Positions 50,225 through 61,733 of a stretch of 64,000 nucleotides of DNA are shown here, piece by piece. The position numbers were made by a program, and so were the translations under genes. The notes under the pieces are model-generated. The model saw nothing but the letters and a program-made list of their open reading frames with translations. It was not told the origin of the DNA and did not search any database. Origin of the DNA: Lithospermum erythrorhizon (lineage: Eukaryota; Streptophyta; Magnoliopsida; Boraginales; Boraginaceae); the NCBI GenBank assembly GCA_019722365.1, contig JADFUC010000658.1, positions 1-64,000 on the forward strand. The letters run 5' to 3'. Position 1 is the stretch's first letter. Every line of letters starts with the position of its first letter.

Positions 50225-50531
50225 ATCAATCACATGGGTAGTTCTGGTGAAAAACCCTTTGGTTTTTTCTGCCCAACCTCTTCCGTAGTTCAATATTTAA
50301 AGAAGTTCTAGTAAATCTTCCGGAGGGACTTGTTCGCTCGTTGGTGTGGTCAATCTTGGAGCCATTCGCTTGATGTTCGTGGGATCTTCGGCCACAATAT
50401 TCTCGCGTCATCGTTATCTCAAAGAATGGGTACATATTTTCTCTGCCCCACACTATTGTTTATACAACTGCAAAGGACTGGGCGGGATTCGTATCCATAT
50501 TGTTAGAATATTATTTATGCTAGAAACACCA
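50225..50531 (+). repeat. Copia 3' LTR remnant (R/U5 part)
   Basis: Matches the last 300 bp of 41645-42623 and 16757-17697 (CTTCCGTAGTTCAATATTTA, GTTCGCTCGTTGGTGTGG). It ends AGAAACACCAC instead of CCAACA. Confidence 0.75.
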
Positions 50532-51115
50532 CGCTTTTTTGGAGGTTTCTACATAACTTAAACATGATTTTAAATATATGTTTTGATGATACTGTTTTGT
50601 GAGTTTCATGGAACTCTTTTCGGCACAACAAAATATTTTCAAATGGTCAAAGTATTGTTAATGTATACAAGGAATGCTTGACCATCTTAGACAAAGCTAT
50701 GATTACTTATCGAAGTTGTTATACCACCCTCCCTACTCACCCTCCTACGTATTAGGATCGGTTGCAGAGTACCACTGTTTTAGTTCGAGTTGTCCGTTAT
50801 TTACTTTTGGTTTGTTGAGTTGGCAAGTATTTGTAGACTTTGTAACTTTAGAATAATTGTGTATTCGTAGTTATATTTTAAAGATTTGGAGTTGTAATTA
50901 AGAGGAGGTTGCTCAAATTTTGAGTATTATGTTTTCCTAAATATCTAAGTATTTCAAGCATGTATCAGGCTGATGTTCGAATTACGTTAGATGCTCTATT
51001 TGTTATATTGAGCAGATTGTGTATAGTGTAATGCGATTACAAGTTGAAATAAAGGTAACATCTTGCATGCTCTTTGAGAGTACGCGCGTGCACCCGCTTT
51101 AGGTTCGGCCGTTAC
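50532..51115. other. Possible LTR fragment of an unidentified family
   Basis: It ends GGTTCGGCCGTTACA exactly where the dispersed repeat (51116 onward) resumes, which suggests an LTR 3' terminus. No 5' terminus or coding sequence was found. Confidence 0.35.
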
Positions 51116-51800
51116 ATATGTAAATCTTTCTGAAAGCTACTAAAAGAATATATATATATATGTAAAAAGAGTCGACAAGGTATTGAAATATGTATTCAAT
51201 TGTGCTAATTAATCTTAAAAGGTGTTCATTGAAATTTTGAGCCTAAGACATAGGCTAAAAATTGGCCTAAGCCCGAGACCGAACCGAATGTAACCGAAAC
51301 CAACGGGATTGAACCAATCAAACCTAACAAATTTAGTTCGACCTCGAGAGACTAACCTAAATAGGTTAGTTACGCTTTTTGTTCAAATCGAACCGAACCG
51401 ATCTTATCACTCTATATTTGCACATCTAAACAATGGTACTTTTGTTCACTTCCAATTTAACCCAATTTCCACGCAATTTTGTTCGTTATGCGATAAAAAG
51501 TGGTGTCTTACTTAATTCAAGCGCACACTCACTTATGTGGTGCCAAAGGACCAAACGATATCGCATCAAAGTTGATTTGGTTTGATCAATATAACGACCA
51601 AAGTTCGTTCGTTCCGAGTTTAATGAACCCAAGAATTGGAACTTCGTCTGACTCAAAAGAATCAAGGTACGAGGTTCAACTATTCAAATTAAACGAATAT
51701 TCGTATTTTCATGATAAAATATGAAGAAGATTGAAAAATTAAATATATAACTCAACCGAACCGAACCTTCACTAGAATTCGTCGAACCAAAAAATAAGGT
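51116..51800. repeat. Dispersed repeat with CGAACCGA-type motifs
   Basis: Begins TATGTAAATCTTTCTGAAAG, as at 28085, and continues into GAACCGAA tracts. Open stretches here (51309-51515, 51500-51724) are not recognised as genes. Confidence 0.45.
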
Positions 51801-54479
51801 TCGAACTCATAATTATATCAACCGTAACTTCTCGAATTGAATCAACTTTCGCATTTTTTACAAGCCTATTCACCCGAGTGGCCTCGTGATTTTATGCTTT
51901 GTGGGAAATTTCGAACGCCTAATATTTAAGTAGTGACAATACAGCCGGGCTAAAATTTATATGGCGTGGTGGTACAAACTGGAGGCAACTTATATGTTTT
52001 ACGTGATAAGAATTTGGTTCACGTGAACCACTCAAGCAGACGGTGGCTCGAAGATGGTCACACCATGAGGTGGGCTTGATTAACTCATATGCAAGTCATG
52101 CAAGGAGACATGGCGTCATGTTGTATTTGTATCGACGATGCAGAAGTTCTTTCAAATACTGTAATAACTACCATTTACTTAATTCTCAAAGAATTATCAA
52201 GTGTATAAATGGCGAGCAAGTGAAGGGTCAATCATGATCGAGAATCAATGTCAATGAATAGAATTTGAGAGTTATGTGAAACAATTGATCCGTATTTTAA
52301 ATGGACATCAAATGCTTCGACAGAGATAGAAATCAGAGTAGGAGACATTCTTCACCGCAAGCAAACCTTACTGAGGTAAAATTTCAATTCGCCAAATATA
52401 ACATCCAACAACGTGACACACAACGCCGCTGCAGACGAGATCACTGCTTATTAAAGAGCAACAACATGGCCTCTTAGAGCATTCACATCAATTCCCCTAT
52501 ATTTCCCCTTAGAGCATTTACATTAATTCTCCATATTTTTCATATAAAATTCACTCCTGAATCAAGCAATTATTTTATTTCAAGTGGTTCAATTTTTTAT
52601 GCGTGTTTTAATGTCAATATTCACTCAAAATTGAAAATAAAATATTTCAAATATGTTAATAAAATTTAGGATAAAATCAAATTTCAAAAATAAAAGAAAA
52701 TAATATACTAAATACGGATTGTAATTTTGGCTGTGATGCCATCGTTTTCCCTATTATTCCCTCGATACATTTTGTGAAAACGCGACATGTGAGGCCAATT
52801 AATAAATTTCTCTTTAACCCATTAATAGCCCATACCAAATTGAGACGAATGGGAACCCAGTAAACGGCGATAGCATGCCATTCACTTATGGATTGGTTAG
52901 TAAGGGTCAGGGTGGTACACAAACAAGTGTTGTTATGGAAAATATAATTAACTGGATTATGTGGATGTCCATCATGAATTACTAAATCAAAAAGCAATTG
53001 AGCATTATCAAGGAAATTAGAGAAGTTGATTAGCTGGTATTAAATTAGATGATTTTTTTTCTTTTGTTATGTATTTGAAGCTTGTAAATAGGCATAATGT
53101 ATTATATTCATACACAAATCAATGAAACCAATTAAATATTATCATCCCTCTCTTATTCTCTTGTCTTTATATTATTCTTTTTATATTCATAACAAGTGTA
53201 ATATGCTTTTATTTTGTTGGGGTCTTGATTTGATAATCATCAAAGTTAATTAATATTTAATGATGCACCTTCATTAACCAGTATTCACCTCTCTTTAATT
53301 TCTCTCTAAATCTGATAGTAAATCAGTAAATGAGGTAATAAAACTTTGTAAATATGTTTCACCTTATTGTTCCTCAATAATTCTTATCAAATGAATTTTT
53401 AAATAATTATTTTGCACCTTAACAAAGATAAATAATATTCAAATAGGTTTTAAAATAATACTTAGTCTCACAATATTTGATCATCTACTATCCTTATATC
53501 AAACTGCTTGATTTTTTTACATTTTCAATACTACTTTTTCCCTTTATTTTCTTAATTTTCATTTCTCTTGCTAGACGGGTCATTGATTATTACATTTTTT
53601 CTCTTTCTTTTCTCTTACATCATTAATTATCCTAGATGACCGCAAACATGATAAAAGTCACTCCATCTTAATTTATACGCATTGGTGCTGGGGATGATCA
53701 AACATCAAGTGGTATAACTAATCTCTACTTGTTTATCATCACCTAGATTAATTTTTAAAGTTTACCTTCATTTTGACCTTACTAATTACCTGCTTAGGTT
53801 CCTTATATTAAATTGATATATAAATAAAAAGAGCAAAGTGATGGAAATTTTAGAATTGAGGAGGTATATAACTGTTAAATGAAACAATTAACATATCATT
53901 GAAATAAAGAGAAAATAATTACTCCACTTTAATTTTATTATTATACGATAAACAATGGAGTTAATTTCGACAAATACGTACCGAAATACTGGTTTATTAG
54001 TTTATGGCTTTTGATGTTAATACTAGACAACACATGCGTCATCTCAGCATGCCTGACTAGTTGCCTGAGAGATGAAAGCATTATTATGATCGACAAAGTA
54101 TCTGCTTAATAAGATTCTGCTAGACTTTTTATGCAAGGTTACGATTTAAATTTTTAAATAATTATATCCCGTCAATTTATAAACATAATTTTTTTAGAAA
54201 AAATTCATCGTTTAATTAACAAAAAAACTCATTCTGATTGAAGCCATCCACAAACAAAATGGAAGAAAGGGAAATATAAATATACCTAATTTGAAATAAA
54301 CAACAACTATTTTGCTAATTACTATGACAAGTTTAAATTGGTCACCCTTTTTATATTAAAAAATACTTATCCCACGTAGGAATACTATAAATAAACATGC
54401 AGATTAACTTTTAAACTATTCAACTAAAACGCAATTCAAACACGTTCTAATGTCATCAAGAATTACAATCATTGGCTCC
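51801..54479. other. AT-rich intergenic DNA
   Basis: No exon recognised. Near 52478-52560 a doubled TTAGAGCATT(C/T)ACAT(C/T)AATT motif looks like a MITE terminus, but no inverted partner was found. The 106-codon frame at 52677-52997 (minus) has no recognisable motif. Confidence 0.4.
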
Positions 54480-54690
54480 TACATATCTTAACTTAAACGA
54501 ATGAAGATTAAACGTTAGCACCCTAACCTCTTCTACGCGGTTGGGTTCGAGTCACGCAAGCCGACAGTAATTCCCTGGGGACAAGTGATGTAGCTCTTCG
54601 TCCCCGACAATGGCGCACATCCCGTATCTCGCCGATCAAGTAGCCAGAACGATTTGCTACTTTTAAGAATTACAATTTACTGCTTATGTA
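54480..54690. mobile_element. Possible tRNA-derived SINE fragment
   Basis: GGTTCGAGTCAC at 54545-54556 fits the pol III B box. An A box is not clear; TTAGCACCCTAACC lies at about 54515. No cloverleaf, so not a tRNA gene. Confidence 0.35.
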
Positions 54691-54832
54691 ACTATGTTTA
54701 TGAAAATGACAAAATGAGTATTATATTTGGATAAAGTTAAAATAAATAGATAGCCCCGTCCAATTCAAGAGAAGAAGTTTAAAGCAACACAATAATTTGT
54801 AGTCTAGTTTATTAATGTTAAATGCATTAACC

Positions 54833-54915
54833 ATCACCGATCCAATGTGCTTTCATTCCATCACCAATTTTTAACGTTCCATTCCATCACCCAACTTCCG
54901 ACAATTTAACCACCT
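54833..54915 (+). repeat. Mutator-arm-like fragment
   Basis: CCATTCCATCACCCAACTTCC and preceding CATCACC units resemble the left arm of the element at 24554-26223. No right arm was found. Confidence 0.45.
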
Positions 54916-55099
54916 TGGCCCCGACACAAATTCAAGAAGTAAACACAAACTGTGAGTATTTTAGTCAAATAACGCTCCTTCTCCCCTTCCGCCTCACCCT
55001 CCAAGACACAACATTTTCGGACATTTTATCAAAACAGAACATGAGCTATCTTAATTTTTCACATTTTCCATACATGTCTATAAGATCATTATTTATTGG

Positions 55100-55240
55100 T
55101 GGCATCACCTACACCACATGCATTTCCAACACCGCCTGCATCATCTGCATTTCCAACACCTCCTGCATCACCTACACCTCCTGCATCTATGAGACCGCCC
55201 GCATTACCAACACCGCCAGTATCTTCGCCAGGGACAGCAG
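55100..55240 (+). repeat. Proline-codon-rich short repeat
   Basis: Imperfect 9-15-bp units (CCTGCATC, CCAACACC, CCTACACC). One plus-strand frame reads FPTPPAS repeats ending before AAG|GTAACA, a possible splice donor. Without a continuing exon it could equally be a low-complexity repeat. The reverse strand gives a glycine-rich frame. Confidence 0.4.
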
Positions 55241-57381
55241 TACCAAGGTAACAGAACACCAGACACGAACTTTGGTTTGTATAATTTATTTGGTGGTAAA
55301 CTTCCACCATGATTCTGATACACAATCTTGTTTGATTTTGCAGAATTTCAGGATCTCAGTCTGCGAATTCAACCACATACTAAATCAGAGTCCCAATGGG
55401 AGGTTTCCCGAATATCTTTCCCACTGTTAAATTTCAATGCCTCCAGCTATTGCCCTAGTACCTCAAACTCCAAGCAAAGCGCACTTGCAGAACCTTACAG
55501 CTTCATAATGCTTGTTTTCATTGGTAATTGGAATCACATTTTGAACCTGTAGGATCAAATTTCTCCAATGCATAGGGAAACCTTAAAATTGTAGATTTGA
55601 GGTACAACATCAATTAGCTGTTATTGTAATTGCTCTATAATTACTTAGATGGTGATCATATGGAGTTTCACTATCTAGCAGTGACATTATTCATCTGAAG
55701 CTATGCTCCCTTGTCCTTAGATTGTTTATTCCTTTATTTCTCCTTTTGGTCGAATAATACACTTTTCTTCTTCAATCATGTTCATAATTTGAGTGCATGT
55801 TTCAACTTTCCTGCTCAAGAAGATACTCTCCTGATGAACTCTTATGTATCCCAGCTCAACAACTATGCTCAAATGGTTGCAAACATCTCCATCAAATTGA
55901 ACCACTTTTTCTTGTGCTTCCAAATGGATTATATCAAAACCAGTTTAGTGCTCCTGTTTTGCATCATGAACTGCAGTGTATTATAATCTTGAACTGTGTT
56001 CTTCCACCCATTTCACTATATTTTTAACTTTCCATTTAATTATCAAAGCCAGTTGATATTAAAATCTAATTAAGTTTTGATTTCACATTTTCTTATAGAC
56101 AAGGAAAAATGTGAGAATTAAGATAGCCTATGTTCTGTTTATTAAAAATGTCTGAAAGAAATAGTTAAATTTTGAGCGGTGGCAGAAGGGAGAAGTATTA
56201 TTTCGATTAAAATACCTACTGAAGCAATTGCTTTTAATCTGGCCATTTTCGACGTTTAATTCAAATTGCTAATTGGTTTAAGCGTTAATGAATGGAAATA
56301 CATTAAAATTGAGTATGGAATTAAACTTAAAGTCAATGCATTTTTAATTTAGCCCTTATTAATATATTATCTAGTTTATTTTTCATTATTAAAATCAAAA
56401 CACTTATTTGTAGTCTTAACTAATATACATAATTTTAACTTGAATAAAATATTATAATAAATATAGGTTATAATAATGCGGGTTAAAAATACTATATCAT
56501 ATGTGATAAATTATTTTATAAAACATTATTAAAAATAAAAATATTTGAGTTCAAAAATTTTAATGTTAACCATTAAAATTTAAAATTGAATAATTTTTTC
56601 ATGATATAGGAAATATTTTTGTCAAATTACATGATGTTTCAAGTTTGGGGATATCCGAAAATTATGTTGCAAATAATGTTAGATAGCTGAGTGCAGAAAA
56701 GCTTAATAAATTGATTTATTTGAATAATTATTTGTAAAAATTGTATAACAATAACTTAAGTTATTCATACTTTCAAATATTTGGCAAACCATTAGATATG
56801 TAGAATGATAATTAATTAATGAGACTAATAATAATAATAATATTGACACCCTCCAAATTCTTATTTTATAAATGATTTTTGAAAATAAATTTAATATTAT
56901 TATTTGTAAGGATTTGAATTAGGATGTCTAAGAGTAATATCAAAATATTATAATTAGTTGAGGCACATCCCGCAAAATTTATCCTTATATGTAATTCAAG
57001 AATATGGGTAGAATGGACTTTTTAAGTTAAAAAGGATTTCAACTTTTTCTTAAAAATACTATGAACCACACACCAAGTAAAGTGACCACCCACGGATATC
57101 AAGCTCCTATTAACCATCAAAGTGGTCACATCACGGGTATACAATTACTATGAACTACCAAAGTTACTCATAATAAATACTCAGTATATAAAAAATCATA
57201 GTTCATATATTATTGAAGAAAAGATTGCAGAACATATATTATATTCTCAAACTAACACTAATGTATAATATGTTAAGAGCAAACATAAGATTATTAGAGA
57301 TAACCAATTGAACAAAAACATGAAAATACAAAAACAAAGTATTATTACCCTAACAAGAAGTAATGCTAATCCTCACCAACC
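55241..57381. other. Intergenic, AT-rich
   Basis: Several short open stretches (55328-55552, 55711-55986) without recognisable domains. From 56050 the DNA is strongly AT-rich. The part just below 57382 should hold the CML 3' UTR. Confidence 0.4.
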
Positions 57382-57981
57382 CTAGGCTTTTTTCAAAGAA
57401 CCAACACCATTCATCATCATAACCTTAAATTCTTCAAAACAAATCAACCCATCTCCACTAGCATCATAGCCATTAATCATATTCTTGCAATCATCCAATG
57501 TACAATCCTCACCAATACTCCTCAACACCTTATGCAACTCATCAACCGATATGAACCCATTCTTATCGATATCGAAAACGGAGAATGCCTCCCTAAGACT
57601 ACCCAACATATCCTCGGAATTTATGTCTTTTGTATTGAGTTCTATGAATTCTTGTAGGTCTAAGTGCCCGTCCCCGTCCGAGTCGAACTCTTTGATCATT
57701 TTCGCAATTTCCTCGTCGCTCGAGGGGTTGCCGAGGCTTGTCATGATCGAGCCGAGTTCGGTCGAACATATTTTTCCGTCCCCATTTACGTCGAATTTCT
57801 TGAAAACTTTCTCGAGGTCCTCTTCGATATTTGTGGGTTGATTTACTAAACACGTGTGGGGGGATATTGGAGAAGCGAGAGTGGGGAGGGATGATGTTGG
57901 TGTTGTGATTGGGGGATTATTCTTCTTGTTTTTTCGGAGGCCGAAAAAAGATTTCAATGTGTTTTCCTTTATTTTGTCCAT
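57382..57981 (-). CDS. Calmodulin-like protein, four EF-hands (CML25/26-like)
   Basis: A single-exon gene of 199 residues. Calmodulin-like proteins are calcium sensors that change shape on Ca2+ binding and regulate partner proteins. Four canonical 12-residue EF loops are present: residues 64-75 (DVNGDGKICSTE), 100-111 (DSDGDGHLDLQE), 137-148 (DIDKNGFISVDE) and 173-184 (DASGDGLICFEE). All keep D at position 1 and E at position 12, so all should bind calcium. A basic, Pro/Ser/Thr-rich tail of about 55 residues precedes the EF domain. The motifs FKKFDVNGDGKI, IMTSLG and FVELNTK-like EFIELNTK point to the CML25/26 group. The start is the only in-frame Met before the domain. A TATA motif lies about 52 bp upstream. 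Confidence 0.95.
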   Translation of the reverse strand: MDKIKENTLKSFFGLRKNKKNNPPITTPTSSLPTLASPISPHTCLVNQPTNIEEDLEKVFKKFDVNGDGKICSTELGSIMTSLGNPSSDEEIAKMIKEFDSDGDGHLDLQEFIELNTKDINSEDMLGSLREAFSVFDIDKNGFISVDELHKVLRSIGEDCTLDDCKNMINGYDASGDGLICFEEFKVMMMNGVGSLKKA

Positions 57982-58031
57982 CTTGTGCTAGTAAACGTTA
58001 AACTAACTAGACCAATGAGCAACGAGGGGGA

Positions 58032-58039
58032 ATATATAA
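58032..58039 (-). promoter_or_regulatory. TATA box of the CML gene
   Basis: The minus strand reads CCTTATATATTCC, centred about 54 bp upstream of the ATG. This predicts a very short 5' UTR of about 20-25 bases. Confidence 0.6.
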
Positions 58040-58044
58040 GGAGG

Positions 58045-60809
58045 AGAGAGATTTTAATAATTAAAAAGGAGATACAATATAGACATAGAGGAAGTAGAGG
58101 ATTTATTGGGAATATATACAGTATATAGATGAATGATTGTCGGGAATCTTGGGATATTGATTAGGTAATTTATTAATCGGTTATAGAAGAATTTGATTAG
58201 GATTCGGAATATTTTATATTTAAGGAAATTTGATTATATAAGTATTGTAATATTGTGATATTCTATATTAAAGGAGATTAATAATGGTTGTAGATTTTAC
58301 TATTTAGAGTTTTAGACAATATAGGTAATTGTAATACTCTGATATCCTGTATATTTACGGAGATAGATAGTGGTTGGTGTCTTGGAGATTTGACTCCTTA
58401 ATCATAGTAATACTTATTGGAGAAAAATAAGGTATATTTCTATATTTGATCTGGTTAACAATTACTAGTGCTTGTTATTGTCAGTGATGTTTGAAATCGT
58501 AATGTTCTACAGTAGCAAGGGGTTGTTAGTGAAACTGATAATAATTTTACACTATATACAAAGAAAGCTTTTTTAGAGTATATGTGCTCAAATAGTTATA
58601 TTTGAGTACAACATCTTTAAAAGCTGTTAAATAATTTACACCTATATACATAAATCTTTTCCGGAGTATGTATTCTTTCGAATAGTTATATTTGAGTCTG
58701 GCATGTAACTTAAACAATAATAATTTTAGTGTGACGGTTTATATTTTGAAAAATTAGTGTCATTATAAAAGTAATTTTCACATATCCAGAGCAATAATTT
58801 AAGATACCTTCTTTATCCTCCAAACTAATATTCTATTTAAGGAATTTAATAAAATAATTGATATTTTATAAGATTTTTTTGAATGTTTACAGAGATTATC
58901 GTATAATTAATTTTCCAATTATTTCATTAAAATCTATAAATAGAAATAACAGAGAGATAGAAAAAATATTTTATTAATTATTACTTTGAATATATAAAAA
59001 TTCCTCTAACAATATCACTAACCATTTTGAAATCGTAGTGCAATCTAATGGGCTTTAATAACATACAGAGTATTAAATTTGGACACTTTTTTATAGCAAA
59101 TTAAGAATATTTATTTTCTCCTTATATTTATTTTGTCCTTACTGAAAATTCTATTATTGATAACAAAAGAACTACTAGATATTCTTTGATATCTAAATTG
59201 TTTGTTACAATTGTATAATAGGAAGTAAAGTTTACGAGTATCTTATTTTTAAGTTTATAAATTAATTGTGGGCCATCAATCCATCATCTCCTTGGACTTT
59301 CATTGGTGTGGGCTACTCAAACTGACTGCCCATCAGACCACTAACTAACCAGGGTTTGGGCCTGAAGTAGACAGGCAATTTCTAAATTCGTGCTGATATG
59401 GTTCACAATTTTTATTAATATTACGTATGCCCAAGTTACAATGTAAAAATAATAAATGTTATTAAAATCATCAAATTACAGATGATCACAATTTCAAATC
59501 AAAAAGAGTGTATCAAATTATTCTATAAACCTAATTAGTATGTGTGCAAGCTTGTTGAAACAAAGGGGTGAGTGCAGTGCCTCAAATGTAAAATAAACTT
59601 ATGAAAGTGACCTTATTTATTTTTTTTATAAAATTATACGCATTGTCTAAAATATACCAAAAGAAAGAGACAAAATATGTTAACATAAAAAATGAGTATA
59701 TTCAAATTTTTATCATTAATGGCCCGATGATGCGGTCGATTTTGATAGTGAAATTTGGATCGCAAATGTCAGTTGAGCTTTGTGGCAGCGCTTGGTCAAA
59801 TGAGAGTTCCTACAAAACAAGGACGGTTGTCGGCGAAAAAAATACTCACGACGTCGAGTTATTAAGGGTCGAAAGAGTTTGGTTTGAAAGAGGTTTGGGA
59901 ATCAAAAGTTAACGGTTGTGCTCAAGTATACGCTTTATAGTCTATTTGGACCTTTACCTTAGTCGAGCCTTGATGGCCTCTTTATTGCCGATTAATCATT
60001 TTGTGGCTCATTAAGAAGTCGGGTAATTATGACCTTAATTGAGCCTAATCAAACAGTTAGACACAGCAGAGTTCTCTTCTATACGAGTTAGGTTGCTGAC
60101 CCATCTACCTTGGGCTTTCGCATTACGGCCCACCCCTATTGTGGTCAGACCCATTCTTAGGTGTCTTTCGTTCTTGATCGAAATCTCGAGGCCCCAATCC
60201 CCAGTTGAATAGATCGCGGATCATCCCGTTTATTTATAGTTATCATTTGCCCTTAGAATACGCCCATTTTCTATGGGTGGGATCTCTCATTTATCGGTGG
60301 ATCCTTTTGGTGCCCTTAGCTGAAACAAGCAGCTTTAATTTCACTACATGCATGTATGAGGGACATTTTGCCTCCAGAGAGCCGCCGTCTCTTGGGTTCA
60401 TAACACAGTCGTCATTCGATGCGCCTTTTTTAGGTGTCGCTTCCCTCTCTAACCGTTCACATTTTACCCCTTTTGAATTTGAAGAGGTTCCCTTCTTATA
60501 TAAGTGGGAAGATCTGCAGCATGACCTTTACCGAACCATAACTTGTGAAATTTGTCTTTAACAACTTCGACTCTTCACAAACTTCCTTCTCGCTTTTCCA
60601 CTTGTGGCACATCATGTACTCTGGAGGTATCTCCTCCCCACCCCCCAGAGGGCAAAATGCACCGGGGTGAAGTTACGCCCTCTTAGCATCATGCATACTC
60701 CATCGTATGCTTAGGCTGAGTGTGGGCCTCATCTGGCTTCCCGGACAGACAAATGCGTGGAAATACTATAGATAGTGCTCATCTGAATCCCATAATTCAG
60801 GGAGATGCT
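58045..60809. other. CML upstream region and unrecognised DNA
   Basis: 58045-59560 is AT-rich, with a duplicated TATATACA(T)AA...GAATAGTTATATTTGAGT motif at about 58555-58600 and 58650-58695. 59600-60800 is GC-richer, with open stretches at 59601-59912 and 60205-60561 (plus) that match nothing I know. They may belong to a decayed element. Confidence 0.4.
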
Positions 60810-61733
60810 TAAAGTGCATGCCATTATTAAACAAAAACATATATTTCTGATATATGAATAAGCAGAGTACTACATTCTGTGAGGTAAATTCCGCTAAAAT
60901 TCCTTGGCTTCAAATTACACCGCGTGGTGACTTCCACCAGCTCCTTTATTTGCAATATCAATGTTATAATATCTCTGGTTGGTCACACGGAGGTTGAATC
61001 AAGAACACGATTTATGTGCTGATAGCGAGGATGAACAGCCAAAACCCGAAAATTCTTGGAGAATTTAAATAAAGGCGGCTACTTTAGGGTTTTGATGAAA
61101 AAATTTCAAAACATGTCATGAAAACCTAAAGTTTGCTTATATGAGGGCTAGGTTATAACGAAGCCCAGATAAACAAATTAAAACATTAGCTTACGACTCG
61201 TTAACTCTATTAGTTCGTTTAAGACACTAATGGAATTTTGCTAATAAATTGAACTAACAATTAGCACAATTAAATAGTAATGAGTCGATATCGATAATCT
61301 TTCAAGTTATTGATAAATACTAAATTACTGAACAATTAAATAACTTTAGTGATTCTATTTGTTCGATCATTCTACATAAAATGTAGAACCGCATATTGAG
61401 AAATACGTTTTTCACCGATTATACGATTCTCTTTATTTAAATACGTATGAAATATAACTTCAGCGTCCTTTGTATTGTGACGCTTCTGAGCTCGAATAAT
61501 AGTAAGTTGTATAATAATAATAATTGACCAATTACTATTATTATAACGATTAATAGTAAGATCTGTAATTAAATTGTAACCCACTTAAGATATATTGAGC
61601 CAGCGCTAGTAATATACAGTACTAAGTTGAACTTAAGTTACGATAATCTCACATTTAACTTGACTAATAAATGAATTGATACACAATTGTACTTAGCGGA
61701 CATAATAAATGGAATCAATTCTCATTGATTTCA
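60810..61733 (-). repeat. LTR of the third family, minus strand
   Basis: The reverse complement starts TGAAATCAATGAGAATTGAT at 61733 and parallels 20523-21476 (ACAATTGTGTATCAATTCAT, GTTATAATAATAGTAATTGG). The left boundary is approximate. Confidence 0.6.

Larger units (their letters stand above)
41645..50531 (+). mobile_element. Degenerate Ty1/copia element, plus strand, with nested LTR
   Basis: Same family as the element at 16282-27708. It has a 5' LTR (41645-42623), gag remnants (about 44278-45000), RT split by a family-G LTR (46210-48781), RNase H (about 49400-49740) and a partial 3' LTR (about 50225-50531). The order is copia-type and the frames are broken throughout. The 3' LTR lacks its U3 half: 3' internal sequence corresponding to 18365-18600 runs directly into LTR R/U5 sequence, so a deletion removed the junction. 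Confidence 0.85.

Noticed and set aside
52677..52997. A 106-residue minus-strand frame as a gene
   Set aside because: No recognisable domain, and the neighbourhood looks MITE-like and AT-rich.
54515..54560. Possible tRNA gene
   Set aside because: A B box is present but no cloverleaf or acceptor stem can be formed.
54915..55430. A 171-residue plus-strand frame rich in T, C, S and I
   Set aside because: Its composition comes from the short repeat at 55100-55240. A Sec24-like reading of the proline-rich frame was considered, but the next candidate exon hits stops.
57485..57853. Open frames on both strands overlapping the CML gene
   Set aside because: They are alternative-frame shadows of the four-EF-hand gene, which has clear homology and codon structure.
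60205..60561. A 118-residue frame
   Set aside because: No motif, no splice partners and no promoter; could not be separated from decayed transposon sequence.
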